A stretch of DNA of 64,000 bases from VXNE01 sp965200505 (GCA_965200505.1 OZ241343.1:620001-684000), one strand, 5' to 3'; shown: positions 51,098-60,545, counted from the first letter of the stretch. The notes: generated by a model not told the origin, from the letters alone. Translations and numbers: made by a program.

Positions 51098-52647
51098 GTC
51101 GAGGAAGGCTTGGATGGTACGGCGGCGCGGTTGTGGGTGTCAACCTGCACCACCTGTCCCGTCCACTCAAGGGGCAGCGCGTCAAAGGCCGAATCGAGCC
51201 GTTTGGCTTCCTTCTTCGACACGCCGCCCAAGGCGTCCAAGGCCGAACGCAGGCGGGCGCGGGTGAGGTCCGGGCCGAGGAACGCCATCGAATCGAAGAG
51301 GGGCAGCGCGACGGCGCGGCCCGCGATGGCGACGAACAACGGGAACAGGAAATCGCGCATTTTGAGGCCCATGGCGGCGGCGAGGGCCTTGCAGCGCGCC
51401 ATGAGCGCGGCGCTCTGCCACTCCGTGGCGCCATCAAGGGCGCTCAGCGCGTGGTGCAGAATCCGGCGGCAATCCTCCGTCGTCAGGGTCTTGTGCGCGA
51501 AACCCTCGGCGGATGGCGCGGGCGGCTCGCCGAGCAGGTAGTCCACCAAGGGCGCCAAGTCGCTCAGGCGCTCGGCGCGGGTCTGCACGAGGGGCGCCAA
51601 GCGCGCCAGCCGGTCGCGGTTGATGCCCCATTGCGCCACGCGCTCCACGAAGGCGTCCGTCGGGAGGCGGCGGAGGTGTTGGCCGTTCAGCCAATTCAGC
51701 TTCTCCATGTCGAACACCGGGCCGCCGGTGGAGACTCGATCCAAGTCGAACGCGGCGATCATCTCGTCCAAGCTGAAGATCTCCCTTTCGTCCGGCATCG
51801 ACCAGCCCATGAGGCCCAAGTAGTTGAGCAGCGCTTCGGGCAGGTATCCCGCATCGCGGAAGTAGTGGAGGCCCGTCGGGTTGCGCCGCTTCGAGAGCTT
51901 GCGGCGTTGGGCGTCGCGCAGGAGCGGCAAGTGCGTGTGTTGTGGCGCTTCCCAGCCAAAGTAATCGTAGAGGAGTTGCTGCTTCGGCATCGAACTCAGC
52001 CACTCGTCGCCACGCAGCACATGGGTGATGCCCATGAGGTGGTCGTCCACGGTGGCGGCCAAGTGGTAGGTGGGAAAGCCGTCACTCTTCAGCAACACCT
52101 GCATGTCGATTTGGCGCCACGGCGTCTCCACGACGCCCCGCAGCCGGTCGCGCACCGAGCAGACGCCCGCGTCCGGCACGCGCAGGCGCACCACATGGGG
52201 GGTGCCGGCGGCCGCCCGCTGGGCCGCCTGCTCCGCGTCCAAGGCCAGACAGTGGCCGTCGTAGCGTGGATTCTCCCCGCGCTGGCGTTGCGCGGCGCGC
52301 AGGGCATCGAGCCGCTCCGGCGGGCAAAAACAGCGGAAAGCGGCGCCATCGGCCAGCAACCGTTCGACGTGGCGTTGATAGATGGGCAGCCGCTCGCTTT
52401 GGCGGTACGGCCCGAACGGGCCGCCCACGTCTGGGCCTTCGTCCCACTCGATGCCGGCCCAGCGCAAGGCGGCCAAGATGCGCTCCGCCGAGGCCGCGGA
52501 CGAGCGCGCGCGGTCCGTATCCTCGATGCGCAGCACGAATTGCCCGCCTTGGCTCTTGGCAAAGGCCAAGTTGAACAGCGCCACATAGGCCGTGCCGACG
52601 TGGGGGTCGCCGGTGGGCGAGGGCGCCACGCGGGTGCGAATGGTCAT
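51088..52647 (-). CDS. gltX: Glutamyl-tRNA synthetase
   Basis: A 519-residue class I synthetase. HIGH-like motif APSPTGDPHVGT (H replaced at the usual H-V-G-T position, conventional for GluRS), and KMSKS equivalent LSKRRNPTGL. The KxS-like loop and anticodon-binding domain follow. ATG 52647 (MTIRTRVAPSP). The stop TAG at 51090-51088 is formed by bases 8-10 of the tRNA-Ala gene, so the coding region overlaps the tRNA by ten bases. Confidence 0.9.
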
Positions 52648-52681
52648 GCCGGGCCGCACCCGCCGGCGGAAGGCTTGGCGG

Positions 52682-53584
52682 CTAGCCGGCCGCCGGCGCG
52701 AGGGCCGTCTGGCCGCTGGGCACCGGGGCGTTCACCGGCGCCCATGCGTCCGCGCAGCGCAACACCGCCCGCGCCAGCTTGTTGTTGAGCGCATGGCCAG
52801 ATTTGTAGCCCTCGAACGCGCCGATCACCGGCATGCCGAGAAGATACAGATCGCCAATGGCGTCGAGCACCTTGTGTTTGACGAACTCGTCGTCGCAGCG
52901 CAGCCCCTCCTCGTTCAACACCGCGCGATCGTCAATGCCCACGGCGTTCTCCAAGCTCGAACCCAAGCAACGGTTGATGGCATGGGCCTGTTTGAGCTCG
53001 CCGATGAGGCCGAAGGAACGCGCCCGGCTCACGTCCGAGACGAACGAGGCATTGGCGAAATCCAGTTCGGCGCACTTCGGATAGCGATTGAAGACGGGAT
53101 GGTCCGCAACGAACGTGTAGCTGACGCGGAAGCCTTCGTATGGCACCAGCGCGGCCGTGGCGTCCCCTTGCTTCACTTCGATGCGCCGCGTGATGCGCAT
53201 GTAGTTGCGTGGGGCGGACAACTCGCGCAGACCGGCGCTCTCGATGAGGCTCACGAACGGCGCGGCGCTGCCATCCATGATCGGCACTTCCTCGCCGGAC
53301 AGTTCGACGAGCAGGTTGTCGATGCCGAGCCCCCACAAGGCGGACATGAGATGTTCCACGGTGGCGATTTGCACACCGCCTTCGACGATGCTGGTGGACA
53401 ATGTGGTATCCGACACGTTGCCGGCGTGGGCGCGGACGAAGCAGCGCTTTGGCACGTCCGTGCGGATGAAGCGAATGCCGGAATCGGCCCTCGCGGGGCG
53501 CAGCGCCATGCGAACGGTCTTGCCGGTGTGAACGCCGACGCCGATGGCATGGACGGCTGTGCGAATGGTCTTTTGACGCTGCAT
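52682..53584 (-). CDS. lpxC: UDP-3-O-acyl-N-acetylglucosamine deacetylase
   Basis: A 300-residue protein. N-terminal MQRQKTIRTAVHAIGVGVHTGK; zinc ligand stretches TVEHLMSALWGLGIDN and DDEFVKHKVLDAIGDL (H, H, D); LNEEGLRCDDEF and the substrate loop YPKCAELDFANASFVSDVSRARSFG are family features. It commits to lipid A synthesis, which confirms a Gram-negative host. Start at 53584. Confidence 0.95.
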   Translation of the reverse strand: MQRQKTIRTAVHAIGVGVHTGKTVRMALRPARADSGIRFIRTDVPKRCFVRAHAGNVSDTTLSTSIVEGGVQIATVEHLMSALWGLGIDNLLVELSGEEVPIMDGSAAPFVSLIESAGLRELSAPRNYMRITRRIEVKQGDATAALVPYEGFRVSYTFVADHPVFNRYPKCAELDFANASFVSDVSRARSFGLIGELKQAHAINRCLGSSLENAVGIDDRAVLNEEGLRCDDEFVKHKVLDAIGDLYLLGMPVIGAFEGYKSGHALNNKLARAVLRCADAWAPVNAPVPSGQTALAPAAG

Positions 53585-53671
53585 CTAAGCTACTCTCGAT
53601 GGCTTGGCGCCGGTCGAAAACCGACAGTCATTCCGCATCATACACGGCTCTGCCAGCAAAATGAAGGAATA

Positions 53672-54685
53672 ATGGAAAAAAATCGGAAAAAAGGGGAAAT
53701 CGCGGCCGACGGCTCAACCAGGCTCGCCCCGCACACGCTCTGCGTGGCACCCATGATGGCATGGACAGACCAGCACTGCCGCGCCTTCCACCGCTCGCTG
53801 GCGCCACACGCCCGGCTCTACACCGAGATGGCCTCGGTGGACGCGGTGCTGCGCGGCGGGGCCCAGCGCGTGCTGGCGTTCGACGTCGGCCAGCGGCCCC
53901 TCGCGGCGCAATTTGGCGGCTCGGCGCCGCATGATCTGGCCCGCTGCGCGGCGCTGGCGGCCGAACGCGGCTTCGACGAGGTGAACCTGAACGTCGGCTG
54001 CCCATCCAGCCGGGTGCAGCGTGGCGCGTTCGGCGCCTGTTTGATGTTGCGCCCGGCGCAGGTGGCCGCCGGCGTGACCGCGATGCGGAATGTCGGCCCG
54101 TTACCCGTCACCGTGAAATGCCGGCTCGGTGTGGACCACCACGCGGATTACGGTTTTCTGCGCGACTTTGTGGGGCACTGCGCGAACGCCGGCGCGAGCG
54201 CCGTGATCGTTCACGCCCGCATCGCCGTGCTCGCCGGCCTCACGCCGGCGCAGAACCGCAGCGTGCCGCCCCTGGATTACGAGCGCGTGCGGCGGCTGAA
54301 GCGGGACCTGCCCAGCCTCACCGTGGTGTTGAACGGCGGTTTGGCCACCACCGCGCAAGTGCTCGAAGCGCTCACGTGGGCCGATGGCGTGATGATCGGG
54401 CGCGCCGCCTATCACAACCCCTATTGGCTGGCGCAGTTGGAGCACCGCGTCTTCGGCACCCCGCTGCCCAACGGCCCCCACGACGCGCTGGCGCGGCATC
54501 TCAACTACGTGGAGCAGGCCTTTAGCGCCGGGGCGCGGCTGCACGACGTCACGCGGCACATGCTGGGGCTCTTCCACGGCCTGCCGGGCGCCCGCGCGTT
54601 TCGGCGCCGGTTGGCGGAAGCTGGGCGGATGCCGGGCGCAGGCCCGGAAGTGGTGGAGGCCGCCGCGCAGGCGGTGGCGGCGTAG
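53672..54685 (+). CDS. dusA: tRNA-dihydrouridine synthase A
   Basis: A 337-residue protein. FMN site LCVAPMMAWTDQHCRAFH; catalytic Cys in NLNVGCPSSRVQRGAFG; TVKCRLGVDHH; VIVHARIAVLAGLTPAQNRSVPPLDY; VLNGGLATTAQ; GVMIGRAAYHNPY. It reduces U20 and U20a in tRNA. ATG 53672 follows AAGGA; a much longer frame upstream is antisense to lpxC and rejected. Three normally conserved positions differ (Asp in APMMDWTD, Asp in GCPSDR and Lys in HARKAWL), so activity may be altered; see findings. Confidence 0.9.
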   Translation: MEKNRKKGEIAADGSTRLAPHTLCVAPMMAWTDQHCRAFHRSLAPHARLYTEMASVDAVLRGGAQRVLAFDVGQRPLAAQFGGSAPHDLARCAALAAERGFDEVNLNVGCPSSRVQRGAFGACLMLRPAQVAAGVTAMRNVGPLPVTVKCRLGVDHHADYGFLRDFVGHCANAGASAVIVHARIAVLAGLTPAQNRSVPPLDYERVRRLKRDLPSLTVVLNGGLATTAQVLEALTWADGVMIGRAAYHNPYWLAQLEHRVFGTPLPNGPHDALARHLNYVEQAFSAGARLHDVTRHMLGLFHGLPGARAFRRRLAEAGRMPGAGPEVVEAAAQAVAA

Positions 54686-54695
54686 GTCGCGCCGC

Positions 54696-55178
54696 TTAGG
54701 GCTCGTTCTCCAAAGTCGCCACCAAATCCCGAAACGCGGCGGCGTTGGATTCATTCAAGGCCATCAAAGTGCGGTGGGCGTCCAACACGCGCTCGCGCAA
54801 GTCCTCCGCGGTGGTTTCCACTTGGGGCAGCTCGCCGAGTTGGGCCGTCTCCTGCAGGGGCTGCTCGACGATGTGGAAGACATCGTCGAAACCCATGGTG
54901 CGCAACAGGCGCGTGATGTCATACTTGGGCGAAACGAGGGTCGGCTTGAAGCCGAACAAGTCCCGCGCCTTGATGGAGAGCTTGGCGAGGATGCCGAGGG
55001 AGGTGCTGTCGATGCCTTCCGTGCAAGTGAGATCCACCAACACGGACTTGAAGCGTTTGTCCCGGTACATCTCCGCCAAGAAGTCGTCCACCGCGGCGCA
55101 CAGGTTCACCCGCACGTCGCCGACGAACTTCATCAAGTACATGCCGTCGCGGTCCGCGACGAGGATGCGCCCGCTCAA
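54696..55178 (-). CDS. STAS-domain protein (anti-sigma factor antagonist)
   Basis: A 160-residue protein. The STAS region covers about residues 1-100, with the phosphorylatable Ser in CTEGIDSTSLGILAKL. The C-terminal 50 residues extend beyond the domain (ALRERVLDAHRTLMALNESNA) as an amphipathic helix. It overlaps the preceding PP2C-type phosphatase by ATGA, so the pair likely forms a partner-switching unit. A cognate anti-sigma kinase was not found in the window. Confidence 0.75.
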   Translation of the reverse strand: MSGRILVADRDGMYLMKFVGDVRVNLCAAVDDFLAEMYRDKRFKSVLVDLTCTEGIDSTSLGILAKLSIKARDLFGFKPTLVSPKYDITRLLRTMGFDDVFHIVEQPLQETAQLGELPQVETTAEDLRERVLDAHRTLMALNESNAAAFRDLVATLENEP

Positions 55179-56293
55179 CTAAAGTGCCCGCATGTCACCG
55201 TGAGGCAGGTGATGTCGTCCGGGCCGGCCGCGTCTGTGTTCACGCCCAACGTGGCCCACAACCCGTCGATGTCGGCGCCACAGGTCGCCGCGGCCTCGCG
55301 TAGCTGGCGCTCCTTGCCGTCAAGGCCGGCATCCTTCATCACTTCAAGCACGCCGTCGGACATCAACACCACGTCGTCCCCCGCGCCGAACGCCACCGCA
55401 TCGGACTCATAATCGACTTGCTCGAACAACCCCACCGGCTTGCCCATCGCCTCAAGCAAGCTGGCTTCGCCGTCGTGGACGCGCATGGCGTGGGGGAAGT
55501 GGCCGGCGTTGGCATAGTGCAACTCGTTCTCGCGCATGTTCACCACGCCCACGAACATCGCCACGTGCTTGTCGATGCGGTTCTCCAAGATCTCGCGGTT
55601 GAGCGCCACCAAGATGTCGCCCGGGGCGCGCAACATCCGTGGTCGGTACTCGCGCCGCAAGCGGCGTGAGAAGTTCTTGAGTATCACCGTGACGAACGCG
55701 GACGACGCGCCATGCCCGGACACATCCGCAATGTAGAAGACGAAGTGATCGTCCGTGATGCGGAAGTAATCCACGAAATCGCCGGAGAGCATCAGCGAAG
55801 GGTGGATGCGATGGCGCAGGCGATACTGGTCTATCGCCATCGGGCTCGGCGGCAACATGCCCATTTGGATGTAGCGTCCGGCGCGTTGGTCGCGCTGCAG
55901 GTCACTCACCTGTTGCGCCAGCAGCGGGTCCGCGGCGCGGCGCGCCCTTGCCCGGCGCAGGTTGCGTTCGATCACCTCAGTGACGCTGGCGTCGGCCGCC
56001 GGCCAATCCAAGGCGTCGTCAAAGCCCAATGCCATCGCCAAGCGCAAGTCCTCGGCACTCGGCGCCGCCACGCAGGCGAGCACCGCAGGGGCGCACTCCA
56101 AGAGCGCCTGGGACGGCGCCACACGGCGTTGCAGGGTGGGCGCGTCATGGAATGGGCAAACGAGGAGATCCACGCCACCGATGGCGGCGATGCCCCCGGC
56201 GCCGCAAAACGCCGCGTCATAGCCCAACTCGGCGAGGCGCCGCACCAAAGACGAGGCGACGCCCTCGTCGTCCCCCATCACCACGATAGCCAT
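55175..56293 (-). CDS. PP2C (SpoIIE)-type phosphatase with N-terminal receiver-like domain
   Basis: A 372-residue protein. The first 115 residues are a degenerate response-regulator-like fold (IVVMGDDEGVASSLVRRLAELGYDAAFCG, DLLVCPFHDAPT) that lacks a clear acceptor Asp. A coiled linker (QQVSDLQRDQRAGRYIQMGMLPPSP) leads to the PPM domain: GDFVDYFRITDDHFVFYIADVSGHGASSAFVTV, LHYANAGHFPHAM, GDDVVLMSDGV and GPDDITCLTVT. It probably dephosphorylates the STAS partner. ATG 56293 (MAIVVMGDD) is favoured over a longer frame. Confidence 0.75.
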   Translation of the reverse strand: MAIVVMGDDEGVASSLVRRLAELGYDAAFCGAGGIAAIGGVDLLVCPFHDAPTLQRRVAPSQALLECAPAVLACVAAPSAEDLRLAMALGFDDALDWPAADASVTEVIERNLRRARARRAADPLLAQQVSDLQRDQRAGRYIQMGMLPPSPMAIDQYRLRHRIHPSLMLSGDFVDYFRITDDHFVFYIADVSGHGASSAFVTVILKNFSRRLRREYRPRMLRAPGDILVALNREILENRIDKHVAMFVGVVNMRENELHYANAGHFPHAMRVHDGEASLLEAMGKPVGLFEQVDYESDAVAFGAGDDVVLMSDGVLEVMKDAGLDGKERQLREAAATCGADIDGLWATLGVNTDAAGPDDITCLTVTCGHFS

Positions 56294-56441
56294 GGATTGT
56301 CCGTGCCGCGGCCGCAACCGGACGCGAACCCTACTCTTTTGCGCGTGAGACAACAAGAATGAAGGCTGAATCGTTGCCAAACGAAGGCGCAGCCGGCGCA
56401 GCTGGACATGCGTCAACCCGAGTGGAGGCGGGCCATCGGCG

Positions 56442-57206
56442 TCACGCCGGCAGCAGGATGTCCCGTTCGATGAGGCGTCGGGCGATGGATTCGCCAAAGC
56501 CGAGCATCCCTTCCAGTTCCCGTCCGAGCGCTTGGGCCACGGCGGCGAGCGCTTGCCGCAAGCTGTCGCCGGCGTCGATGCGTTCGACAAGACGCGCCGT
56601 GGGGGCGTTCGAGGCCATGACATCGACCCGTTCGGCACGGTCGCGGAAGACGATCAACCACGTCGGCGCTGGCGGTGGCGCCGTGGGCTGCACATCTGGC
56701 CCGATCGTGTGTACCGGGAAGCGGTAGCAGAACACCCGCGCCAGCGGCGACACGGTGAAACGGCCGTCCAGCAACGCGGTGGGCGGCGGGGTGGGCGGGG
56801 GCAGCGCCACGTCCAAGCGATCCAGCATCCGCCCAGCCCACTCGAAGTGGCACAGCTCGCGCAGAAATGGCGCGTCGGCCGCCACGTTCCGCTCCTCCAG
56901 GTAGTCGAGGAACGCCTTGGGAATGTCGTGGAAGTAGGGCGACTCGCAGCGGTGGCGCTGGTAGAAGTCCCGCGCCATGGCGTGCCAGTGCGCGGCCGGC
57001 GTGACGCTCTTGGCCACGCGGAACGTGCGGGCGAGGAAACCCTCGATGTTGGTATGGCAAATGTCCACGTAAACGCGCAGCCGCCCAGCATCCACGCCCG
57101 CCGGAGGCGACGCCGTCGCCGGCGCCCGGACATAGGCGGCGAGGGTGCGCTGAATGGCTTGGAAACTGGGCTCGCCGGCGGCGTCTCCGGCCTCGGGGGC
57201 GGCCAC
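56442..57206 (-). CDS. bufC: DUF2063-family protein, bufferin partner BufC
   Basis: A 254-residue protein. The DUF2063 N-terminal domain appears in FQAIQRTLAAYVRAP, VDICHTNIEGFLARTFRVAKSV, WHAMARDFYQRHRCESPYFHDIPKAFLDYL. The second half is alpha/beta (RFTVSPLARVFCYRFPVH, WLIVFRDRAERVDVM). BufC proteins bind the MNIO enzyme and precursor leader. GTG 57206 is only five bases from the preceding stop, which supports coupling. Assignment from family and operon order. Confidence 0.8.
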   Translation of the reverse strand: MAAPEAGDAAGEPSFQAIQRTLAAYVRAPATASPPAGVDAGRLRVYVDICHTNIEGFLARTFRVAKSVTPAAHWHAMARDFYQRHRCESPYFHDIPKAFLDYLEERNVAADAPFLRELCHFEWAGRMLDRLDVALPPPTPPPTALLDGRFTVSPLARVFCYRFPVHTIGPDVQPTAPPPAPTWLIVFRDRAERVDVMASNAPTARLVERIDAGDSLRQALAAVAQALGRELEGMLGFGESIARRLIERDILLPA

Positions 57207-57211
57207 GGCTC

Positions 57212-58072
57212 TTACCCGGCCAACCCAGTTCGGGCGCCGGCGTCCGCCGCCAAGACGCGCCCTTGCAGGGCGCGAATCTCGCCCACCTCGGCGAGTAAAT
57301 CGGCCACCGGCGGCAGGTGCATGTCGCGCTCCAGGAGCGTGGGCTTCACGCCGAAGTTCCGGTAGGCGCGTTCCAACAGCGCCCACACTTCTTCGCTCAC
57401 CGGCGCGCCGTGGTTGTCGATGCGCAAATCCGGCGCGCTTACCCGATGCCCGGCAACGTGGATGTACGCCACCCGGTCGCCCGGCAAGCCGTCGAGAAAC
57501 GCCTCGGCGTCGTAGCCGAAGTTCACGCTGTTGACGGCGATGTTGTTGACGTCCAGCAGCAGGTCGCAATCCGCCGCCTCCAGCACCGCGTTGACGAAGC
57601 CGAGCTCGTCCAGCTCCTGGCCGAAGGTCGCGTAGCAGGAGACGTTCTCCACCGCGATGCGCCGTTCCAGCACATCCTGCGCCGTGCGGATGCGCCGGGC
57701 GACGTAATCCACCGCCTCCGCGGTGAAGGGAATCGGCAGCAGGTGGTAGAGCTGGCCGTCGGCAGCGCTGAAGCTCAGGTGCTCGGAGTAGTGGACCGCG
57801 CCGGTGTCATCCAAGAACGCCTTGGTGCGCTTCAGGAAGCCGATGTCGAGCGGGTCCGGGCCGCCCAAGGACAGGGAAAGCCCGTGGCAGACCAAGGGAA
57901 AGTGTTCGAGCCAAGCGCGGAATTGGCGGGCGGAGCGGCCGCCGACCCGGATCCAGTTCTCCGGCGCCACCTCCACGAAGTCCAAGCCTTGGGCAACGGC
58001 GTCGCGCTGCTCCTGCAGCTCAGGAAAGAGGGCACGGCGCAAGCCGAGGCCAGCGCCGCCCAATGCCGCCAT
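57212..58072 (-). CDS. bufB: DUF692/MNIO-family multinuclear iron enzyme BufB
   Basis: A 286-residue protein with the family's conserved metal stretches: VHYSEHLSFS, ERRIAVENVSCY, CDLLLDVNNIAVNSVNFGYD, AYIHVAGHRV, RIDNHGAPVSEEVW and LLERDMHLP. DUF692 proteins are iron-dependent oxidases that modify cysteine-containing RiPP precursors, forming thiooxazole or oxazolone-thioamide groups. GTG/ATG start at 58075/58072. Lies between the precursor and bufC genes. Confidence 0.85.
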   Translation of the reverse strand: MAALGGAGLGLRRALFPELQEQRDAVAQGLDFVEVAPENWIRVGGRSARQFRAWLEHFPLVCHGLSLSLGGPDPLDIGFLKRTKAFLDDTGAVHYSEHLSFSAADGQLYHLLPIPFTAEAVDYVARRIRTAQDVLERRIAVENVSCYATFGQELDELGFVNAVLEAADCDLLLDVNNIAVNSVNFGYDAEAFLDGLPGDRVAYIHVAGHRVSAPDLRIDNHGAPVSEEVWALLERAYRNFGVKPTLLERDMHLPPVADLLAEVGEIRALQGRVLAADAGARTGLAG

Positions 58073-58143
58073 CACGAATGGCGGAAATCAGCCCGCGGCG
58101 GCCGCTCGGCGAAGCCAAGCAAGGCCGCTCACGGGAAGCCGGA

Positions 58144-58422
58144 TCAGGCTTCTTCCTCGGTCGGCGCGTCGGCGTCGGCGTCTTCCGCGTCGGCATCGCC
58201 CTTGTCGCCGCTGCAATGGCCGTCGCCATCGCCACTGCAATCGCCGTCGCCGCCGCAATCGCCGTCTTTGCCGTGGGCCTTCGCGAACAGGTGGTAGCCG
58301 TCACGCAGCTCGTCCAAGGCAAAGGGGTTGTCGGTCGCATCGTCCGCCGCGACGGCGGGCATGGCGGCGGCCAAGGCGGCACCGATGGCGACCGCGAGGG
58401 GTTTCATGTTGCGAATGTTCAT
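58144..58422 (-). CDS. bufA: Bufferin-type RiPP precursor BufA
   Basis: A 92-residue protein with a Sec signal peptide (MNIRNMKPLAVAIGAAL...AVA, cleavage after residue 26). The mature part has a short leader (DDATDNPFALDELRDGYHLF) and a core with cysteines at 56, 62 and 70 in GKDGDCGGDGDCSGDGDGHC, then an acidic tail (DADAEDADADAPTEEEA). Known bufferin precursors carry such Cys/Gly-rich cores in which DUF692 enzymes modify cysteines for copper binding. AAGGAC lies seven bases before the ATG. The core here is unusually Asp-rich. Confidence 0.8.
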   Translation of the reverse strand: MNIRNMKPLAVAIGAALAAAMPAVAADDATDNPFALDELRDGYHLFAKAHGKDGDCGGDGDCSGDGDGHCSGDKGDADAEDADADAPTEEEA

Positions 58423-58464
58423 CAGAGTCCTTTCTCCTCGTTGAGCCAGTGATTGGCGAGCCGG

Positions 58465-58490
58465 ACTATACCACAATGGCCCACTGTCAA
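58465..58490 (-). promoter_or_regulatory. Possible promoter of the bufferin operon
   Basis: Minus strand TTGACA (58490-58485) and TATAGT (58470-58465) are near-consensus, but the 14-base spacer is short. A direct repeat AGCCCAAGGCG (58490-58511) sits just upstream. Confidence 0.35.
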
Positions 58491-58554
58491 GCCCAAGGCG
58501 AGCCCAAGGCGAGAACTGTCCAGTGGCGACCAACGCCGCGGCTACAATGCGGCG

Positions 58555-60510
58555 ATGGACTATGCGGAGCATGGCTTTCTGCGGGCGGTGGCGGTGGCGC
58601 CGGTCGTGGAGGTCGGCCATCCGGGGGCCAATGCGGAGGCCATTCTGGGGGCTTACGAAGTGGCGTCCCGGGGCGGGGCGAGCCTTGTCGTCACGCCGGA
58701 GCTCGCCGTCACCGGCTACACCTGTGAAGACCTCTTCACCACGGATCAACTGCTCGACGACGCCCGCCGCGCATTGACCATGTTGGCCGGCGCCACCCGC
58801 GACGCCACGCTGGTCGTCGGCGCGCCGTGGCGGCTTGCCGATGGCCGCCTCGTCAACGCGGCATTCGCTTGCCAAGGCGGGCGCATCCTGGGCGCGGTGC
58901 CGAAGAGCGCGAACCCGAACCACGAGGAGTTCTACGAGCGGCGCTGGTTCGTGTCCGGTGCGGACATCCGGGCCATCGAGCGTTGGGGTGAGTTCGTCTT
59001 CGAGATGCGGCGCGACCAGTTGTTTGATCTCGGCAGCGCCCGCGTCGGCGTGGAGATTTGTGAAGATCTGTGGGCGCCCCAGCCGCCAAGCGCCGCCTAC
59101 GCCCTGGCGGGCGCCGAACTGATCGTGAACCTGTCGGCAAGCAACGAATTGGTGGCCAAGGCGGACTATCGGCGCGATCTTGTGCGCATGCAAAGCGGGC
59201 GCCTCATCTGCGGCTATCTGTACGCGGGCAGCGGCCCCACCGAATCCGTCAAGGACTTGGTGTTTGGCGGCCACCTCATCGCCGCGGAGAATGGCCAGCT
59301 ACTGGAGGAGTCCGCCCGCTTCCAGCTCGACGGCGCCCGCTTGGAGGTGGACTTTGATTGCCAAAAGCTGCGCCACGACCGGGCCAAGAACGCCACCTTC
59401 GCCCAGAGCCCCCGCCCCACCGGATACGCCATCGCCACCGCAGGCGCGCCGCCACGGCCCTTGTGGGAGACGCGACGGCGCTACGCCAAGCATCCCTTCG
59501 TGCCCCAAGACGAGCAGGAGTTTGAAGCGCGCGCCCATGAAATCCTCGCCATTCAGGCGACGGGCTTGGCGCGGCGGATGCGGAGCGCGGACATCGGCGC
59601 CCTCGTCATCGGGCTGTCTGGCGGGCTCGATTCCACCCTCGCCTTGCTCGTCTGTTTGGACGCCCTCGCGGCGAACGGATTGCCGCTCACCGCCGTGAAC
59701 GCCATCACCCTGCCGGGCCCCGGCACGAGCGCCCACACCCTCGCTTCCGCGAAGGCACTCGCCGCGGCGGCCGGGGTGCGGCTGCGCGAGATCCCCATCC
59801 ACGCGGCCGTCGCGCACCACCTTGAGGACATCGGCCACAACGGTGGCCACGATGTCGCATTCGAGAACGCCCAAGCACGGGAGCGTACGCAGGTGCTGTT
59901 CGACATCGCCAACGCCGTGCGCGGGTTGGTGGTGGGCACCGGCGATCTCTCCGAGTTGGCGCTCGGTTGGTGTACCTACAACGCGGACCACATGGCGCAT
60001 TACAACGTGAACGGCGGTGTGCCGAAGACGCTGGTGGCGTATCTGGTGCGCTGGTACGCCCGCCACCGCGCCGGCGACAAGCTGGCCGAAGTGCTGGCAC
60101 GGGTGTTGGACACGCCCATCACGCCAGAGCTCGTGCCGGCGCCGGATGGCGGCATCAGCCAACACACCGAGGCAATCCTGGGTCCCTACGAACTGCACGA
60201 CTTTTTTCTCTACCACCTGCTGCGCACCGGCGCCGGCACCGGGAAAACCCTCGCCTTGGCGCAACTCGCGTTCGGCGAGGAGTACTCGCCGGCCGAGCTC
60301 GGGCGCTGGCTGCGCGTCTTCCTGACGCGCTTCCACGCGGCCCAGTTCAAGCGCTCCACGGCACCGCCGGGGCCGAAGGTGGGCACGGTGAGCCTGTCGC
60401 CGCGGGGCGATTGGCGGATGCCCGACGAAGCGAGCCCGGCGGCCGCGCTGGCGGCACTCGACGCGGCGCTTCGGGCGATGGAAGAAACGACAAGCAGCGC
60501 CGCGAGTTGA
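58555..60510 (+). CDS. nadE: Glutamine-dependent NAD+ synthetase
   Basis: A 651-residue protein. N-terminal nitrilase-type glutaminase domain: VTPELAVTGYTCEDL (Glu), KSANPNHEEFYERRWF (Lys) and GVEICEDLWAP (Cys). C-terminal NAD synthase domain: ALVIGLSGGLDSTLALLV (PP-loop) and GTGDLSELALGWCTYNADHMAHYNVN. Length matches bacterial NadE of the large two-domain type. ATG 58555 is used; upstream frame is noise. It makes NAD+ from NaAD using glutamine nitrogen. Confidence 0.95.
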   Translation: MDYAEHGFLRAVAVAPVVEVGHPGANAEAILGAYEVASRGGASLVVTPELAVTGYTCEDLFTTDQLLDDARRALTMLAGATRDATLVVGAPWRLADGRLVNAAFACQGGRILGAVPKSANPNHEEFYERRWFVSGADIRAIERWGEFVFEMRRDQLFDLGSARVGVEICEDLWAPQPPSAAYALAGAELIVNLSASNELVAKADYRRDLVRMQSGRLICGYLYAGSGPTESVKDLVFGGHLIAAENGQLLEESARFQLDGARLEVDFDCQKLRHDRAKNATFAQSPRPTGYAIATAGAPPRPLWETRRRYAKHPFVPQDEQEFEARAHEILAIQATGLARRMRSADIGALVIGLSGGLDSTLALLVCLDALAANGLPLTAVNAITLPGPGTSAHTLASAKALAAAAGVRLREIPIHAAVAHHLEDIGHNGGHDVAFENAQARERTQVLFDIANAVRGLVVGTGDLSELALGWCTYNADHMAHYNVNGGVPKTLVAYLVRWYARHRAGDKLAEVLARVLDTPITPELVPAPDGGISQHTEAILGPYELHDFFLYHLLRTGAGTGKTLALAQLAFGEEYSPAELGRWLRVFLTRFHAAQFKRSTAPPGPKVGTVSLSPRGDWRMPDEASPAAALAALDAALRAMEETTSSAAS

Positions 60511-60545
60511 AGCGAGCGGCGTTCAAGGCGATGGGAGTGGGTTGA

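Noticed and set aside
52592..53671. N-terminal extension of dusA by about 360 codons
   Set aside because: It is antisense to lpxC; DusA motifs begin only after 53672.
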